The notes: generated by a model not told the origin, from the letters alone. A stretch of 25,547 nt of DNA from Fluviibacter sp039805725 (GCA_039805725.1 JBDLTT010000060.1:1-25547), one strand, 5' to 3'; positions 15,937 through 24,523 are shown, counted from the stretch's first letter. Numbers and translations are program-made.

Positions 15937-16517
15937 GTCCGCTGCCGGTTCGCGCAATATTCGGTAGTTTGTTGGCCATATGCCTGAGCCTGCAGAGCTT
16001 GTCGGTCGCCGCGGCAGGTGCAGAAGTGCGTGCGCCAGCGATCGTCCAGGCTGAAGAAGGCGTTGTCGTGCTGACTGGTAATTTCTCGCTGACACTGACG
16101 CCAGCGCTGATTGATGCCGTCAATCATGGGATACCACTGGTTTTTCAGATGGAAGCGGAACTCAAGCGCGCGCGCTGGTACTGGATCGATGAAATCGTCT
16201 ATCGTGCGCGGGTCGATCGTCGCTTGACCTATAACGCTCTGGTGCGCAATTACCGGGTAAGCGACGCCACGGGCGGCCGAAATTTCGTGAAGCTGGAAGA
16301 TGCAGTCACTTATATAGCGCGACCGGCCGAGTGGCGTTTGCCGCCGGAGCAAGCAAAGGCCGGGGATGCTATTGACGTGGCCATCCGATTCCGCCTGGAC
16401 CCGACATTTTTACCCAAACCATTCCAGGTGGTTTCATTTGGTGATCGAGATTGGCGCATCGATAGTGACTGGCGCAGTTATCGTCTGACGGTTCCCGTCG
16501 GCTCCGGAGCTAAATAA
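15933..16517 (+). CDS. DUF4390 secreted protein
   Basis: The 194-aa protein has a signal peptide (IFGSLLAICLSLQSLSVAAA, cleavage near residue 28). The mature part is beta-rich and matches the DUF4390 family: VLTGNFSLTLTPALIDAVNHGIPLVF, RARWYWID, LTYNALVRNYRVS and FVKLEDAV. The family sits between rsmB and an NtrY-like kinase in many betaproteobacteria. Its start overlaps the rsmB stop by 4 nt (ATGA) and its stop overlaps the kinase start by 1 nt (TAATG), so all three are translationally coupled. A role as a periplasmic partner of the kinase is plausible from linkage alone; no function is established. Confidence 0.9.
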   Translation: MSPLPVRAIFGSLLAICLSLQSLSVAAAGAEVRAPAIVQAEEGVVVLTGNFSLTLTPALIDAVNHGIPLVFQMEAELKRARWYWIDEIVYRARVDRRLTYNALVRNYRVSDATGGRNFVKLEDAVTYIARPAEWRLPPEQAKAGDAIDVAIRFRLDPTFLPKPFQVVSFGDRDWRIDSDWRSYRLTVPVGSGAK

Positions 16518-18679
16518 TGCGCCTGGCGATGTTGATCATGACCCTGGTCTCAGTAGCGCTGCTATTTCTACTGACCCAGGCGTCGGCCAATACCGATTTC
16601 TTCGCGCGCCACTATTTCTGGCTGGTAGGCCTTAATGTGGCACTCGGTTTGGCGATGGCGGCGGTGATTGGTGTACAGCTATACCGACTCTGGCGGGATC
16701 ACCGCGAACAGATCTTTGGCGCCCGCTTAAAGTTTCGCCTCATGTTGATGCTGGCGCTGATGGCACTGGTGCCGGGGGCGCTTATTTATGCGGTATCAGT
16801 ACAGTTTGTGACGCGCAGTATCGAAAGCTGGTTTGACGTGCGTGTTGAGCAGGCACTAGAAGCGGGATTGAGTCTTGGTCGCGATGCGATTGAAGGCGTG
16901 ACAGCAGGACTGGTGGCGACAACGCGCGATGCATCGGTGGCAATTGCCCAGCGCGGCAACGGTGCGGCGCCAATGGTCTTAGAGAAGCTCAAAAAAGTCA
17001 CGGGTGCGCAGACGACTGCACTGTTGCAAATTGTCGGCAATCGAATCGTTGTGCTCGGTTCGTCAGAGGCACTGAGTGAACAGCTGGTGCCGCCGTTGCC
17101 GGTGCAGATTGATGCGGCACGAAAAGACGGCGCATTTTCGTCGATCGAGGCCGATGGTACGGGTCAGCCTATGCTGCGGGCGATCGTCATGCTGCCCGGG
17201 GATGAGCGACAGAATAGCCCCCGGCTATTAGAAGTCACGATGCCGGTTCCCGAGAAGCTGGCGACCGATTCGGAAGCGGTACAAACGGTCTACCGTGAAT
17301 ATCGCGAATTGGAACTGGCACGCGAGGGTCTGACCCGCCTCTACGCCATTACTCTGACGCTCACCCTGCTGCTAGCGCTTGCTGCGGCTTTTGCCGCCGC
17401 CTTCATTCTGGCGCGACGGTTTTCGGCGCCACTGACCATCCTGGCAGAGGGTACTCAGGCTGTGGCGGCCGGTGACCTGTCACCGAAACAGATTGTGGTG
17501 AGCAATGACGAGCTGGGGATTCTGACGCAGTCGTTTAACCGTATGACGTATCAATTGCGCGAAGCGCATACGGAAACCGAGCGGCACCGGGCAGATCTGG
17601 AGCGCGCGCGTGCCTACCTGCAGGAAGTGCTCGACAATCTTTCTGCCGGGGTTCTGGCCTTTGATCGTCGCTTCGTTCTGAAAGCCGTCAATGGTGCAGC
17701 ACACACCTTGCTCAAGGAAGACTGGGTCGGTCTCCTCTCTGAGCCTTTGGAGGCCTGGCCCCGGCAGGAACAGTTGGCACGGACGATTCGTGATGGTTTT
17801 GCGCAGCATGGTGATGCCGATTGGCAGATTGAAGTCGAGCGCGTGCTGCCTGACGGACGTAAACAGCAGTTGATGGTGCATGGTTCGGAGTTGCCTGAGC
17901 AATCCGGTGGTGGTTACGTGGTCGTGTTCGATGACATTACCGAACTTATTAAAGCCCAGCGTGCCACCGCCTGGGGCGAAGTGGCGCGCCGATTGGCGCA
18001 CGAAATCAAGAATCCACTGACGCCGATTCAGCTAGCCGCCGAGCGTCTGGAACACAAGCTGGCTGCACAGCTAAACGACCATGATGCGGATGTGCTGCAG
18101 CGATCGACCCGAACCATTGTGAATCAGGTTCAAGCAATGAAGCACATGGTCGATAGCTTTCGGGATTATGCGCGCTTACCACCGGCCAACCTGCTCAATC
18201 TAAATCTCAATGAGCTGTTACGCGAGCTACTCGTATTGTACGAAGCATCGCCGACACCAATTCGTGCAACCCTTGGTACAGACTTGCCTAGTGTGAAGGG
18301 TGACCCAACGCAGCTTCGTCAGATTATTCATAACCTGATCCGTAATGCGCAGGATGCGACGGAGGGTCATGCTAATCTTCAGATCGATGTGGTGACACGT
18401 GCCTTGGATCAGCAGCAGGTGGAATTGGTGATTGCCGACTCCGGCCCGGGCTTCCCGCCCGAGATCATGGCCAATGCCTTTGAGCCTTACGTAACAACGA
18501 AGCCCAAGGGTACGGGTCTGGGCTTGCCGATCGTCAAGAAAATCATCGAAGAACATGGCGGAAAAATTACGCTCGCCAATCGCCCGGAGGGGGGTGCGGA
18601 AATCCGCATTGTGCTTCAGGCAGCTAAAGCAGATACATCATTAAATAACCATGACACTGAGAGTTCGGTAGGAGCCTGA
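16517..18679 (+). CDS. NtrY-like membrane sensor histidine kinase
   Basis: The 720-aa membrane kinase has membrane segments at about 4-21, 33-54 and 75-97, then a periplasmic-type region (about 100-273) and a fourth segment (about 275-298). A HAMP linker follows (about 300-352, RRFSAPLTILAEGTQAVAAGDL). Next come a PAS domain (about 365-475), a HisKA domain with phospho-acceptor His495 in RRLAHEIKNPLTPIQLAAERL, and a HATPase with N-box HNLIRNAQDA (605-614), G1 DSGPGF (641-646) and G2 GTGLGL (665-670). This layout is that of NtrY. The name is kept generic because no nitrogen genes are nearby. It is coupled to DUF4390 upstream, and its stop is 1 nt before the response regulator. Confidence 0.93.
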   Translation: MRLAMLIMTLVSVALLFLLTQASANTDFFARHYFWLVGLNVALGLAMAAVIGVQLYRLWRDHREQIFGARLKFRLMLMLALMALVPGALIYAVSVQFVTRSIESWFDVRVEQALEAGLSLGRDAIEGVTAGLVATTRDASVAIAQRGNGAAPMVLEKLKKVTGAQTTALLQIVGNRIVVLGSSEALSEQLVPPLPVQIDAARKDGAFSSIEADGTGQPMLRAIVMLPGDERQNSPRLLEVTMPVPEKLATDSEAVQTVYREYRELELAREGLTRLYAITLTLTLLLALAAAFAAAFILARRFSAPLTILAEGTQAVAAGDLSPKQIVVSNDELGILTQSFNRMTYQLREAHTETERHRADLERARAYLQEVLDNLSAGVLAFDRRFVLKAVNGAAHTLLKEDWVGLLSEPLEAWPRQEQLARTIRDGFAQHGDADWQIEVERVLPDGRKQQLMVHGSELPEQSGGGYVVVFDDITELIKAQRATAWGEVARRLAHEIKNPLTPIQLAAERLEHKLAAQLNDHDADVLQRSTRTIVNQVQAMKHMVDSFRDYARLPPANLLNLNLNELLRELLVLYEASPTPIRATLGTDLPSVKGDPTQLRQIIHNLIRNAQDATEGHANLQIDVVTRALDQQQVELVIADSGPGFPPEIMANAFEPYVTTKPKGTGLGLPIVKKIIEEHGGKITLANRPEGGAEIRIVLQAAKADTSLNNHDTESSVGA

Positions 18680-18680
18680 T

Positions 18681-19976
18681 ATGGCAGACATACTGGTAGT
18701 AGATGACGAAGTCGGTATCCGTGAGTTGCTCTCGGAGATTCTTGCGGACGAAGGCCATAGTGTGATGCTGGCCGAGAATGCGACAAAAGCGCGTGAGCTC
18801 CGAGGCAACCGCCGTCCGGATCTGGTGCTGCTGGATATCTGGATGCCGGATGCGGATGGAATATCGTTGCTGAAAGAATGGTCTTCGAATGGCCTGTTAA
18901 CCATGCCGGTTGTCATGATGTCCGGCCACGGGACGATTGATACTGCCGTAGAAGCGACCCGTATTGGTGCGGTCGACTTTCTGGAAAAGCCGATCGCGCT
19001 GCAGAAGCTGTTGGCAACGGTGAAAAAATGTCTGAAGCCGGATGCTTCGGCAACACGCCAGCACTATGCAGTCGACTCTCTGTTACAGATTGGGTTGCTG
19101 AAGAAATTCGCGCAGCGCATTGCGCAATCAGCGAAGCATTCCCCCATCCTGTTTTTACGGGGTGCTCAGGGCTTGATCGCCGAGGTCGGTGCGCGGAGCC
19201 TACTTGCACCACATGCGCCATGGCTGAATCTCTCACAGGAGAGTCGGGCGATCACGCAAGAAATGCTGGAACAAAACGCGGGTGGCGTTCTCTTCTTGCC
19301 GGAGCTATACGGTGCCGGACGTATGGCACAGATGAATCTGACTTTTGTGCTTGAACGACTGGCCAAATACCGACTGACACTAGTCGTTGCCAGTGCCTAC
19401 CCCACCGAGGCGATTACCGAGAGCGGCGTCGATCCTGCGCTTGTCACGCGCTTGAGCGATGTGTGGGTCGGTCTGCCCTCGCTATCGGAATCTGCCAACG
19501 ACATGCCGGAACTGCTGCCTGCCTTGCTCACCCTGCTCTGTGAGCAAGGCAATATTCCGCACCGATACATGGCGCCAGACGCGCTTAACGTGCTTCGCCA
19601 GAAGACATGGCCAGGTACCGATGGCGGCTGGAGTTCGTTGCTTGGAACCCTTAAGAATCTGGCGCTCAATGCACTGGACGAAACGATCAGCCGCCAGGAT
19701 GTGGATGGGCTGCTTCAACCTGATGAAATCTCGGGCGATACTGTGGATGTCGATGAGACCGAGAGTTCTCTATCGGCTTTCTATGCGTTACCCCTTAAAG
19801 AAGCCCGCGATGCTTTCGAACGTATCTATCTCACGCACCATATTGCACGCAGTAACGGCAACATGACGCGCGTTGCCGAGCAGAGCGGCCTGGAGCGGAC
19901 GCATCTCTATCGGAAATTCAAGCAGCTCGGCATTACGCTCGATCGTAAAGACGGCTCCGGTAATGGTGGTTCCTGA
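18681..19976 (+). CDS. NtrX-like response regulator with a degenerate AAA+ domain
   Basis: This 431-aa regulator has the outline of a sigma-54 activator. The receiver domain (1-120) is intact, with Asp8/Asp9, phospho-acceptor Asp52 in VLLDIWMPD, Ser81 and Lys103. The C-terminal Fis-type helix-turn-helix (about 372-420, ARSNGNMTRVAEQSGLERT) is also intact. The central region (about 130-330) aligns by position with the AAA+ domain, but its motifs have gone. The Walker A site reads LRGAQGLIAEVG (159-170), Walker B reads VLFLPELYG (203-211) instead of LFLDE, and no GAFTGA loop exists. The sensor I Asn is missing (VASAYP) and the sensor II region reads WPGTDGGWSSL rather than WPGNVREL. ATP-driven sigma-54 activation is therefore unlikely. 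It is the cognate partner of the kinase (1-nt gap, AGGAG Shine-Dalgarno). Confidence 0.92.
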   Translation: MADILVVDDEVGIRELLSEILADEGHSVMLAENATKARELRGNRRPDLVLLDIWMPDADGISLLKEWSSNGLLTMPVVMMSGHGTIDTAVEATRIGAVDFLEKPIALQKLLATVKKCLKPDASATRQHYAVDSLLQIGLLKKFAQRIAQSAKHSPILFLRGAQGLIAEVGARSLLAPHAPWLNLSQESRAITQEMLEQNAGGVLFLPELYGAGRMAQMNLTFVLERLAKYRLTLVVASAYPTEAITESGVDPALVTRLSDVWVGLPSLSESANDMPELLPALLTLLCEQGNIPHRYMAPDALNVLRQKTWPGTDGGWSSLLGTLKNLALNALDETISRQDVDGLLQPDEISGDTVDVDETESSLSAFYALPLKEARDAFERIYLTHHIARSNGNMTRVAEQSGLERTHLYRKFKQLGITLDRKDGSGNGGS

Positions 19977-20023
19977 AATCACCTGACTATCCGATTAATT
20001 TAAATTTGCTGAGTGGAGTTTTT

Positions 20024-21097
20024 GTGAGTCGTCCTCGTAATGATCTGTTCCTCCGTGCCCTGTTGAAGGAGCCGACTGAAACAACCCCGGTATGGCTAAT
20101 GCGCCAGGCGGGTCGTTATTTGCCGGAATATCGTGAGACGCGTAAACGTGCCGGTAGCTTTCTGGGTTTGTGCAAGAACCCGGCGTATGCCTGTGAAGTG
20201 ACGATGCAACCGCTCGCACGTTATGACCTGGATGCGGCGATTCTGTTTTCGGACATCTTGACCGTGCCGGATGCGATGGGATTGGGTCTGTATTTCTCGG
20301 AAGGCGAAGGCCCGAAGTTTGAGCGCCCACTGCGTGACGAATGGGAGATTCGTAATCTCTGTGTACCCGATCCGCATGACCAGTTGCGTTATGTAATCGA
20401 CGCCGTAGCCGAGATTCGTAAAGCGCTGGACAACAGCGTACCGTTGATCGGTTTCTCGGGCAGCCCCTGGACGCTGGCCTGTTATATGGTCGAAGGCGGT
20501 GCATCGGATGATTACGCGCGTATCAAGACGATGCTCTACGATCGTCCGGACCTCATGCATAAGATTCTGGAGGTCACGACCGAATCGGTCATCCAGTATC
20601 TGAACGCCCAGATTGAAGCAGGCGCACAGGCCGTGATGATTTTTGATTCCTGGGGCGGCGCCTTGGCCGAGTCGGCCTTCCACGAATTCTCACTGAACTA
20701 TATGAAGCGCATTGTCGCTGGGTTACATAAGACCTGGAATGGTGAGCGCGTTCCGTCCATTGTGTTTACCAAGGGTGGTGGCCTCTGGCTGGAAGCGCTG
20801 GCCGATACGGGGGCAGATGGCCTGGGTCTGGATTGGACGATAGATATCGGCAAAGCACGTGCGCGTGTCGGCGATCGTGTCGCCCTTCAGGGCAACCTGG
20901 ACCCGACGATTCTGCGGGCGGGCCCGGAAGCAGTGGCGCGCGAGGCTGAAAGAGTGATGCGTAGCTTTGGCGCGGCGCATACTGGCCATGTTTTTAACCT
21001 GGGCCATGGGATCTCGCAATTCACGCCACCGGAGAATGTTTCGGTGCTGGTGGATACCGTGCATTCGATCGGCCGCGCCATACGTGCCAGCCGCTGA
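20024..21097 (+). CDS. hemE: Uroporphyrinogen decarboxylase
   Basis: This cytoplasmic enzyme decarboxylates the four acetate side chains of uroporphyrinogen III to give coproporphyrinogen III in haem synthesis. The GTG at 20024 gives 357 aa, the normal length, beginning MSRPRNDLFLRALL, and has TGGAG upstream. The in-frame TTG at 20006 lies before that Shine-Dalgarno and was rejected. The substrate-binding motif MRQAGRYLPEYRE is at 26-38, with the catalytic-site block AILFSDILTVPDAMG following, then GFSGSPWTLACYMVEG and the C-terminal FNLGHGI. It lies 47 nt after the regulator, and its downstream region carries DnaA-box-like sequences. Confidence 0.97.
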   Translation: MSRPRNDLFLRALLKEPTETTPVWLMRQAGRYLPEYRETRKRAGSFLGLCKNPAYACEVTMQPLARYDLDAAILFSDILTVPDAMGLGLYFSEGEGPKFERPLRDEWEIRNLCVPDPHDQLRYVIDAVAEIRKALDNSVPLIGFSGSPWTLACYMVEGGASDDYARIKTMLYDRPDLMHKILEVTTESVIQYLNAQIEAGAQAVMIFDSWGGALAESAFHEFSLNYMKRIVAGLHKTWNGERVPSIVFTKGGGLWLEALADTGADGLGLDWTIDIGKARARVGDRVALQGNLDPTILRAGPEAVAREAERVMRSFGAAHTGHVFNLGHGISQFTPPENVSVLVDTVHSIGRAIRASR

Positions 21098-21179
21098 TTC
21101 TGACCGAAAACACCCGTCACCATGGCATCGGCATAATCTGAGCGCAAGGTCGCCCCGTGGCTGGTTTCCTCCTGTCAAG

Positions 21180-21197
21180 ACGCCCGATTCGGGTCGT
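21180..21197 (+). terminator. Weak hairpin downstream of hemE
   Basis: ACGCCCG-ATT-CGGGTCGT pairs with one bulged T and is followed by only two Ts before the first DnaA-box-like sequence. It could end part of the hemE transcript, but it is weak. The stretch between the hemE stop and this hairpin (21098-21179) shows nothing else recognisable. Confidence 0.25.
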
Positions 21198-21228
21198 TTA
21201 CCCACAAAGTTATCCACAATGTGGAAAA
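21198..21228 (+). promoter_or_regulatory. Cluster of three DnaA-box-like sequences upstream of priA
   Basis: TTACCCACA (21198-21206) has one mismatch to TTWTNCACA. TTATCCACA (21210-21218) is a perfect consensus box. TGTGGAAAA (21220-21228) is TTTTCCACA on the - strand, also consensus. An AT-rich stretch follows (21231-21262, ATTTTTCTATATG and onward). The cluster could bind DnaA to regulate priA, titrate DnaA or mark an origin-related site. The boxes are seen directly; the role is inferred. Confidence 0.6.
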
Positions 21229-21347
21229 CCAGATTTTTCTATATGTAACAATGAATTAGGAAGTTTTGCGGAGAACGCTGGTAAGAAATATCCTCTAACA
21301 GGGGGTTGCCGGTGACACCGCACAATGCCCTTGAAAATCCGAGGGTT

Positions 21348-23378
21348 ATGAAACGTTTGCGCGTTGCGATTGATGCGCCGCTGGCGGCCAGTTTTGACTA
21401 CCTGGCGCCCGCCGATGTTACCCTCGGCGATGTGGGGTGCCGGGTGGTCGTCCCCTTTGGTAGCGGTCGGCGTGTTGGGCTGATTCTGGCGGTATTACCG
21501 CTGGACGACGAGAGCGATCCTTACGCCCCGGATTCGGCAAAACTGAAGTCCGCAGAAACGGTGTTGCGTGATTTGCCACCCGTGCCGCAGGATTGGGTTG
21601 ATCTGTGTCTATTTGCGGCGAGTTATTATCAAGCCGCCTCCGGTGAGGCACTTCTCCAAGCTATTCCGACCGGATTACGCAAACTCGATCCCATCAAACG
21701 TCGTGCGATCAAAGCGCAACCGGTCACTGCCAACGCCGTTGCAACGCGCCCGGCGCTCACCACAGGTCAATCAGATGTCCTGTCAGATCTGCTGCCCCGG
21801 ATGCAGGGGTATTCGGCCAACCTGCTCTTTGGCGTGACGGGCTCCGGGAAGACCGAAGTCTATTTGCGCTTGATCGAGGCGGCGCTGAGCGCTGGCCAGC
21901 AAGTACTCTTGCTGGTTCCCGAGATTAACCTGACTCCCTTACTGGAAGCGCGGGTGGCGGAACGTTTTCCGAGCGTGCCCGTCGTCAGCCTGCATAGCGA
22001 GGTCACAGAAGCGGCGCGAGCCCGATACTTTGCGGCAGCGCTCACCGGTGAGGCTCGAATTGTGATTGGCACACGTCTTGCGGTCTTTACACCGATGCCC
22101 GATCTGGGTCTGATCATTGTCGACGAAGAGCATGATCCGGCGTACAAGCAATTGGAAGGCATGCGATATCACGCGCGTGATCTGGCCGTTTGGCGCGCAA
22201 GGCAACGCCAGATACCCATTGTGTTGGGGTCGGCGACGCCATCACCGGAAAGCTGGTCGAACGTGCAGAGTGGACGCTACCAGCGTCTGGATTTACCGGA
22301 ACGGGCGCACGCCGATGCCGTATTACCAACAGTGACTTTGCTCGACACCCGCCGCCTTACATTGGACGAAGGGATGTCATCAGCGTTGCTAGACGAGTTG
22401 GCTCAGGGATTGGCCGCAGGCGAACAGAGCCTGCTCTTCATCAATCGTCGTGGCTATGCGCCGGTACTTACCTGTACGGCGTGCGGTTGGGTGTCAAATT
22501 GCCGGCGTTGTGCCGCGCATCGGGTGGTGCATCGACTGGATCGCACGTTGCGTTGTCACCACTGCGGCGATACCTCGCCCATTCCCAAGCAATGCCCTGA
22601 TTGCGGTAATGCGGATTTGCGCCCGCTTGGCCGCGGTACACAACGAATTGAAGAGGCCTTGCAGAAACATTTTCCGCAAGCGCGGATACTGCGCGTTGAT
22701 CGTGACGTCGCGACAACGCGTAAACAATGGGAAGCGTTGGAAGCGAAGATCCGGTCGCGTGATGTCGACATTCTGGTGGGGACTCAGATGCTGGCAAAAG
22801 GCCATGATTTTCCTGCGCTGACGCGCGTATGCGTTGTCGGTGCCGATGCGGGTCTGTTCGCGGCCGACTGGCGTGCCCCCGAACGGTTGTTTGCTCAATT
22901 GATGCAAGTAGCTGGTCGCGCCGGCCGTGCGGCAGATCCGGGGCATGTGATTGTGCAGACCGAACATCCGGAACATCCGCTCTACCAATGTTTGTTACGA
23001 CATGATGTGCCTGCATTCCTAGAATTAGAGTTGACCGAACGACAGCGCGCCGGCTTCCCGCCCTATGCGTCACAAGCCATTGTGCGCGCCGAGGCAAAAC
23101 AGTTAGATACGGTTCTGGAATTTCTCAAGCGCATCCGCACTCTGGTATCAGCAGCGTTGCATCCCGAAGTCTTTGTTTATGACCCGGTGCCGATGCGCAT
23201 GGTCAAACTGGCCGGTCGTGAGCGTGCACAGTTGCTGATCGAATCACCCAGCCGGATTGCGTTGCAGAATTTTCTCAATGATTGGTTACCGCGAATTAGC
23301 GCAGGCCGTGGCATGACGCGCGGGGCGGCGCCTGGCGGGGTGCACTGGGGCGTCGAGGTCGATCCGCTGGAGTGCTAA
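21348..23378 (+). CDS. priA: Primosomal protein N' (replication restart helicase PriA)
   Basis: PriA is a 3'-5' superfamily 2 helicase that recognises stalled forks and starts primosome reassembly. From ATG 21348 the product is 676 aa and begins MKRLRVAIDAPLAASFDYLAP, matching the family's 3'-DNA-binding domain. Walker A GVTGSGKT is at 162-169 and DEEH at 259-262. Eight zinc cysteines lie in four CxxC pairs between 376 and 419 (CTAC, CRRC, CHHC, CPDC). LVGTQMLAKGHDFPAL and LMQVAGRAGRA are the late helicase motifs. GTG 21312 has a better-spaced AGGGGG ribosome-binding site and would add 12 residues, so the start is uncertain between the two. The stop overlaps the convergent mak stop by 4 nt. 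Confidence 0.95.
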   Translation: MKRLRVAIDAPLAASFDYLAPADVTLGDVGCRVVVPFGSGRRVGLILAVLPLDDESDPYAPDSAKLKSAETVLRDLPPVPQDWVDLCLFAASYYQAASGEALLQAIPTGLRKLDPIKRRAIKAQPVTANAVATRPALTTGQSDVLSDLLPRMQGYSANLLFGVTGSGKTEVYLRLIEAALSAGQQVLLLVPEINLTPLLEARVAERFPSVPVVSLHSEVTEAARARYFAAALTGEARIVIGTRLAVFTPMPDLGLIIVDEEHDPAYKQLEGMRYHARDLAVWRARQRQIPIVLGSATPSPESWSNVQSGRYQRLDLPERAHADAVLPTVTLLDTRRLTLDEGMSSALLDELAQGLAAGEQSLLFINRRGYAPVLTCTACGWVSNCRRCAAHRVVHRLDRTLRCHHCGDTSPIPKQCPDCGNADLRPLGRGTQRIEEALQKHFPQARILRVDRDVATTRKQWEALEAKIRSRDVDILVGTQMLAKGHDFPALTRVCVVGADAGLFAADWRAPERLFAQLMQVAGRAGRAADPGHVIVQTEHPEHPLYQCLLRHDVPAFLELELTERQRAGFPPYASQAIVRAEAKQLDTVLEFLKRIRTLVSAALHPEVFVYDPVPMRMVKLAGRERAQLLIESPSRIALQNFLNDWLPRISAGRGMTRGAAPGGVHWGVEVDPLEC

Positions 23379-24283
23379 AACAGCCTGGCGGCGCCGCGCA
23401 CGCCGGAGCTATCGCCAAACATCGGCAACGATAATTTTGTCCGAAGTGGCGTGCCCGCTGGCAGAAATAGATACGCGGGAAGCGCAGCGTGCAGGTTGGC
23501 AATAAGATTTGGACGTTGCGAGACCCCACCGCCAAGAACGATTGCTTCCGGATCGACGGCATTGATGATGAGGGCCAGCGATCTCGCCAGACGCTGGGTA
23601 TGTCGGCCGAGCGTTTCTAACGCTTGTCGATTGCCTTGCCCGGCGAGTTTGACCAATGATACGGCGTCTGTGATGGCATGATTTTGGGATTCGCGATGGT
23701 AGTCGGCTACCAGCCCAGGACCTGAAAGCAACGCCTCAATGCAGCCATGCTTGCCACAGTAACAGGCCGGCCCCGGGATTTCATTAGGCGAAGTAATTGG
23801 TAACGGGTTGTGGCCCCATTCGCCGGCGAGACCGTTAGGGCCCTGCTGCAAATGCCCATTAATGACCCAGCCACCGCCTACACCTGTGCCCATGATCACC
23901 GCAAAAACAGATGTACACCCAACCGCTGCACCATCCATCGCTTCCGATAGCGCCAGGCAATCCGCATCGTTGGCAAGGCGCACGGGTCTTTGGAGAATTT
24001 CTTCCAGATCACGATGCAGGGTTTGACCATTGAGACAGGTGGAGTTGGCATTACGAATACGCCCATCTGCTGGATTGACAGAGCCCGGATGACCAATGCC
24101 CACGTAATGACATGTTTCGTCGAGCGCCATTTCGGCGCGTTTGATCAGTTGGTCGATAGTCTGTAGGGTTGCCACATAGTCGCCTTGGGGCGTTGCGACA
24201 CGTTCTCGGAAACGAAAATGACCCGTCTTGTCCAGCACTGCGGCTTCGATTTTCGTACCACCGAGATCAATGCCGATGCGCAT
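23375..24283 (-). CDS. mak: ROK-family fructokinase (Mak-like)
   Basis: This cytoplasmic ATP-dependent sugar kinase of the ROK family most resembles E. coli Mak (manno(fructo)kinase), as recalled. The 302-aa protein starts MRIGIDLGGTKIEAAVLD, with the phosphate-binding DLGGT. It carries ANSTCLNGQ at 79-87, catalytic Asp106 in RLANDADCLA, VIMGTGVGGG at 129-138 and GEWGHNPLP at 154-162. The ROK zinc site is His158 with CYCGKHGC (Cys174, Cys176, Cys181). The end, GDSSGVRGAA, is also Mak-like. The ATG lies 4 nt after the stop of the small ORF upstream, and the message overlaps priA by 4 nt at its 3' end. N-acetylglucosamine kinase is a less likely alternative. Confidence 0.85.
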   Translation of the reverse strand: MRIGIDLGGTKIEAAVLDKTGHFRFRERVATPQGDYVATLQTIDQLIKRAEMALDETCHYVGIGHPGSVNPADGRIRNANSTCLNGQTLHRDLEEILQRPVRLANDADCLALSEAMDGAAVGCTSVFAVIMGTGVGGGWVINGHLQQGPNGLAGEWGHNPLPITSPNEIPGPACYCGKHGCIEALLSGPGLVADYHRESQNHAITDAVSLVKLAGQGNRQALETLGRHTQRLARSLALIINAVDPEAIVLGGGVSQRPNLIANLHAALPAYLFLPAGTPLRTKLSLPMFGDSSGVRGAARLF

Positions 24284-24287
24284 GGGC

Positions 24288-24521
24288 TTAGCGATTCTCA
24301 GCGGCGATTGCGGGTTCTTCTACTGGTAGTTGGTCACGGTGATGTCGCCAGAGTGGATGCAAACATAGCGTGATGAGTGACACCATGGCGCCCGGCATGA
24401 TCTTGATGGCCGGTGCCATCGTCAGTTGGAATCGTGCAATGAAGTTATAGAACTCGATGGGATTGGCAATATTACTCACGAGCACCGTTTTGCGTAATCT
24501 AGGCGGAGGCGTTAGCACCAT
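24288..24521 (-). CDS. Hypothetical 77-aa protein between can and mak
   Basis: I do not recognise this product. The 77-codon frame starts 2 nt after the can stop (TAACGATG) and ends 4 nt before the mak ATG (TAAGCCCATG), which is the spacing of a real operon gene. It has a basic N-terminus (PPPRLRKTVL), an amphipathic middle (NPIEFYNFIARF) and a hydrophobic stretch of about 23 residues (LTMAPAIKIMPGAMVSLITLCLHPLW, read in parts) that could be one membrane segment. A charged tail follows. Only a weak AAGG lies upstream. It fills the 240-base gap between two certain genes, and no other frame there looks better. It could also be a chance frame or a decayed gene. Confidence 0.45.
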   Translation of the reverse strand: MVLTPPPRLRKTVLVSNIANPIEFYNFIARFQLTMAPAIKIMPGAMVSLITLCLHPLWRHHRDQLPVEEPAIAAENR

Positions 24522-24523
24522 CG

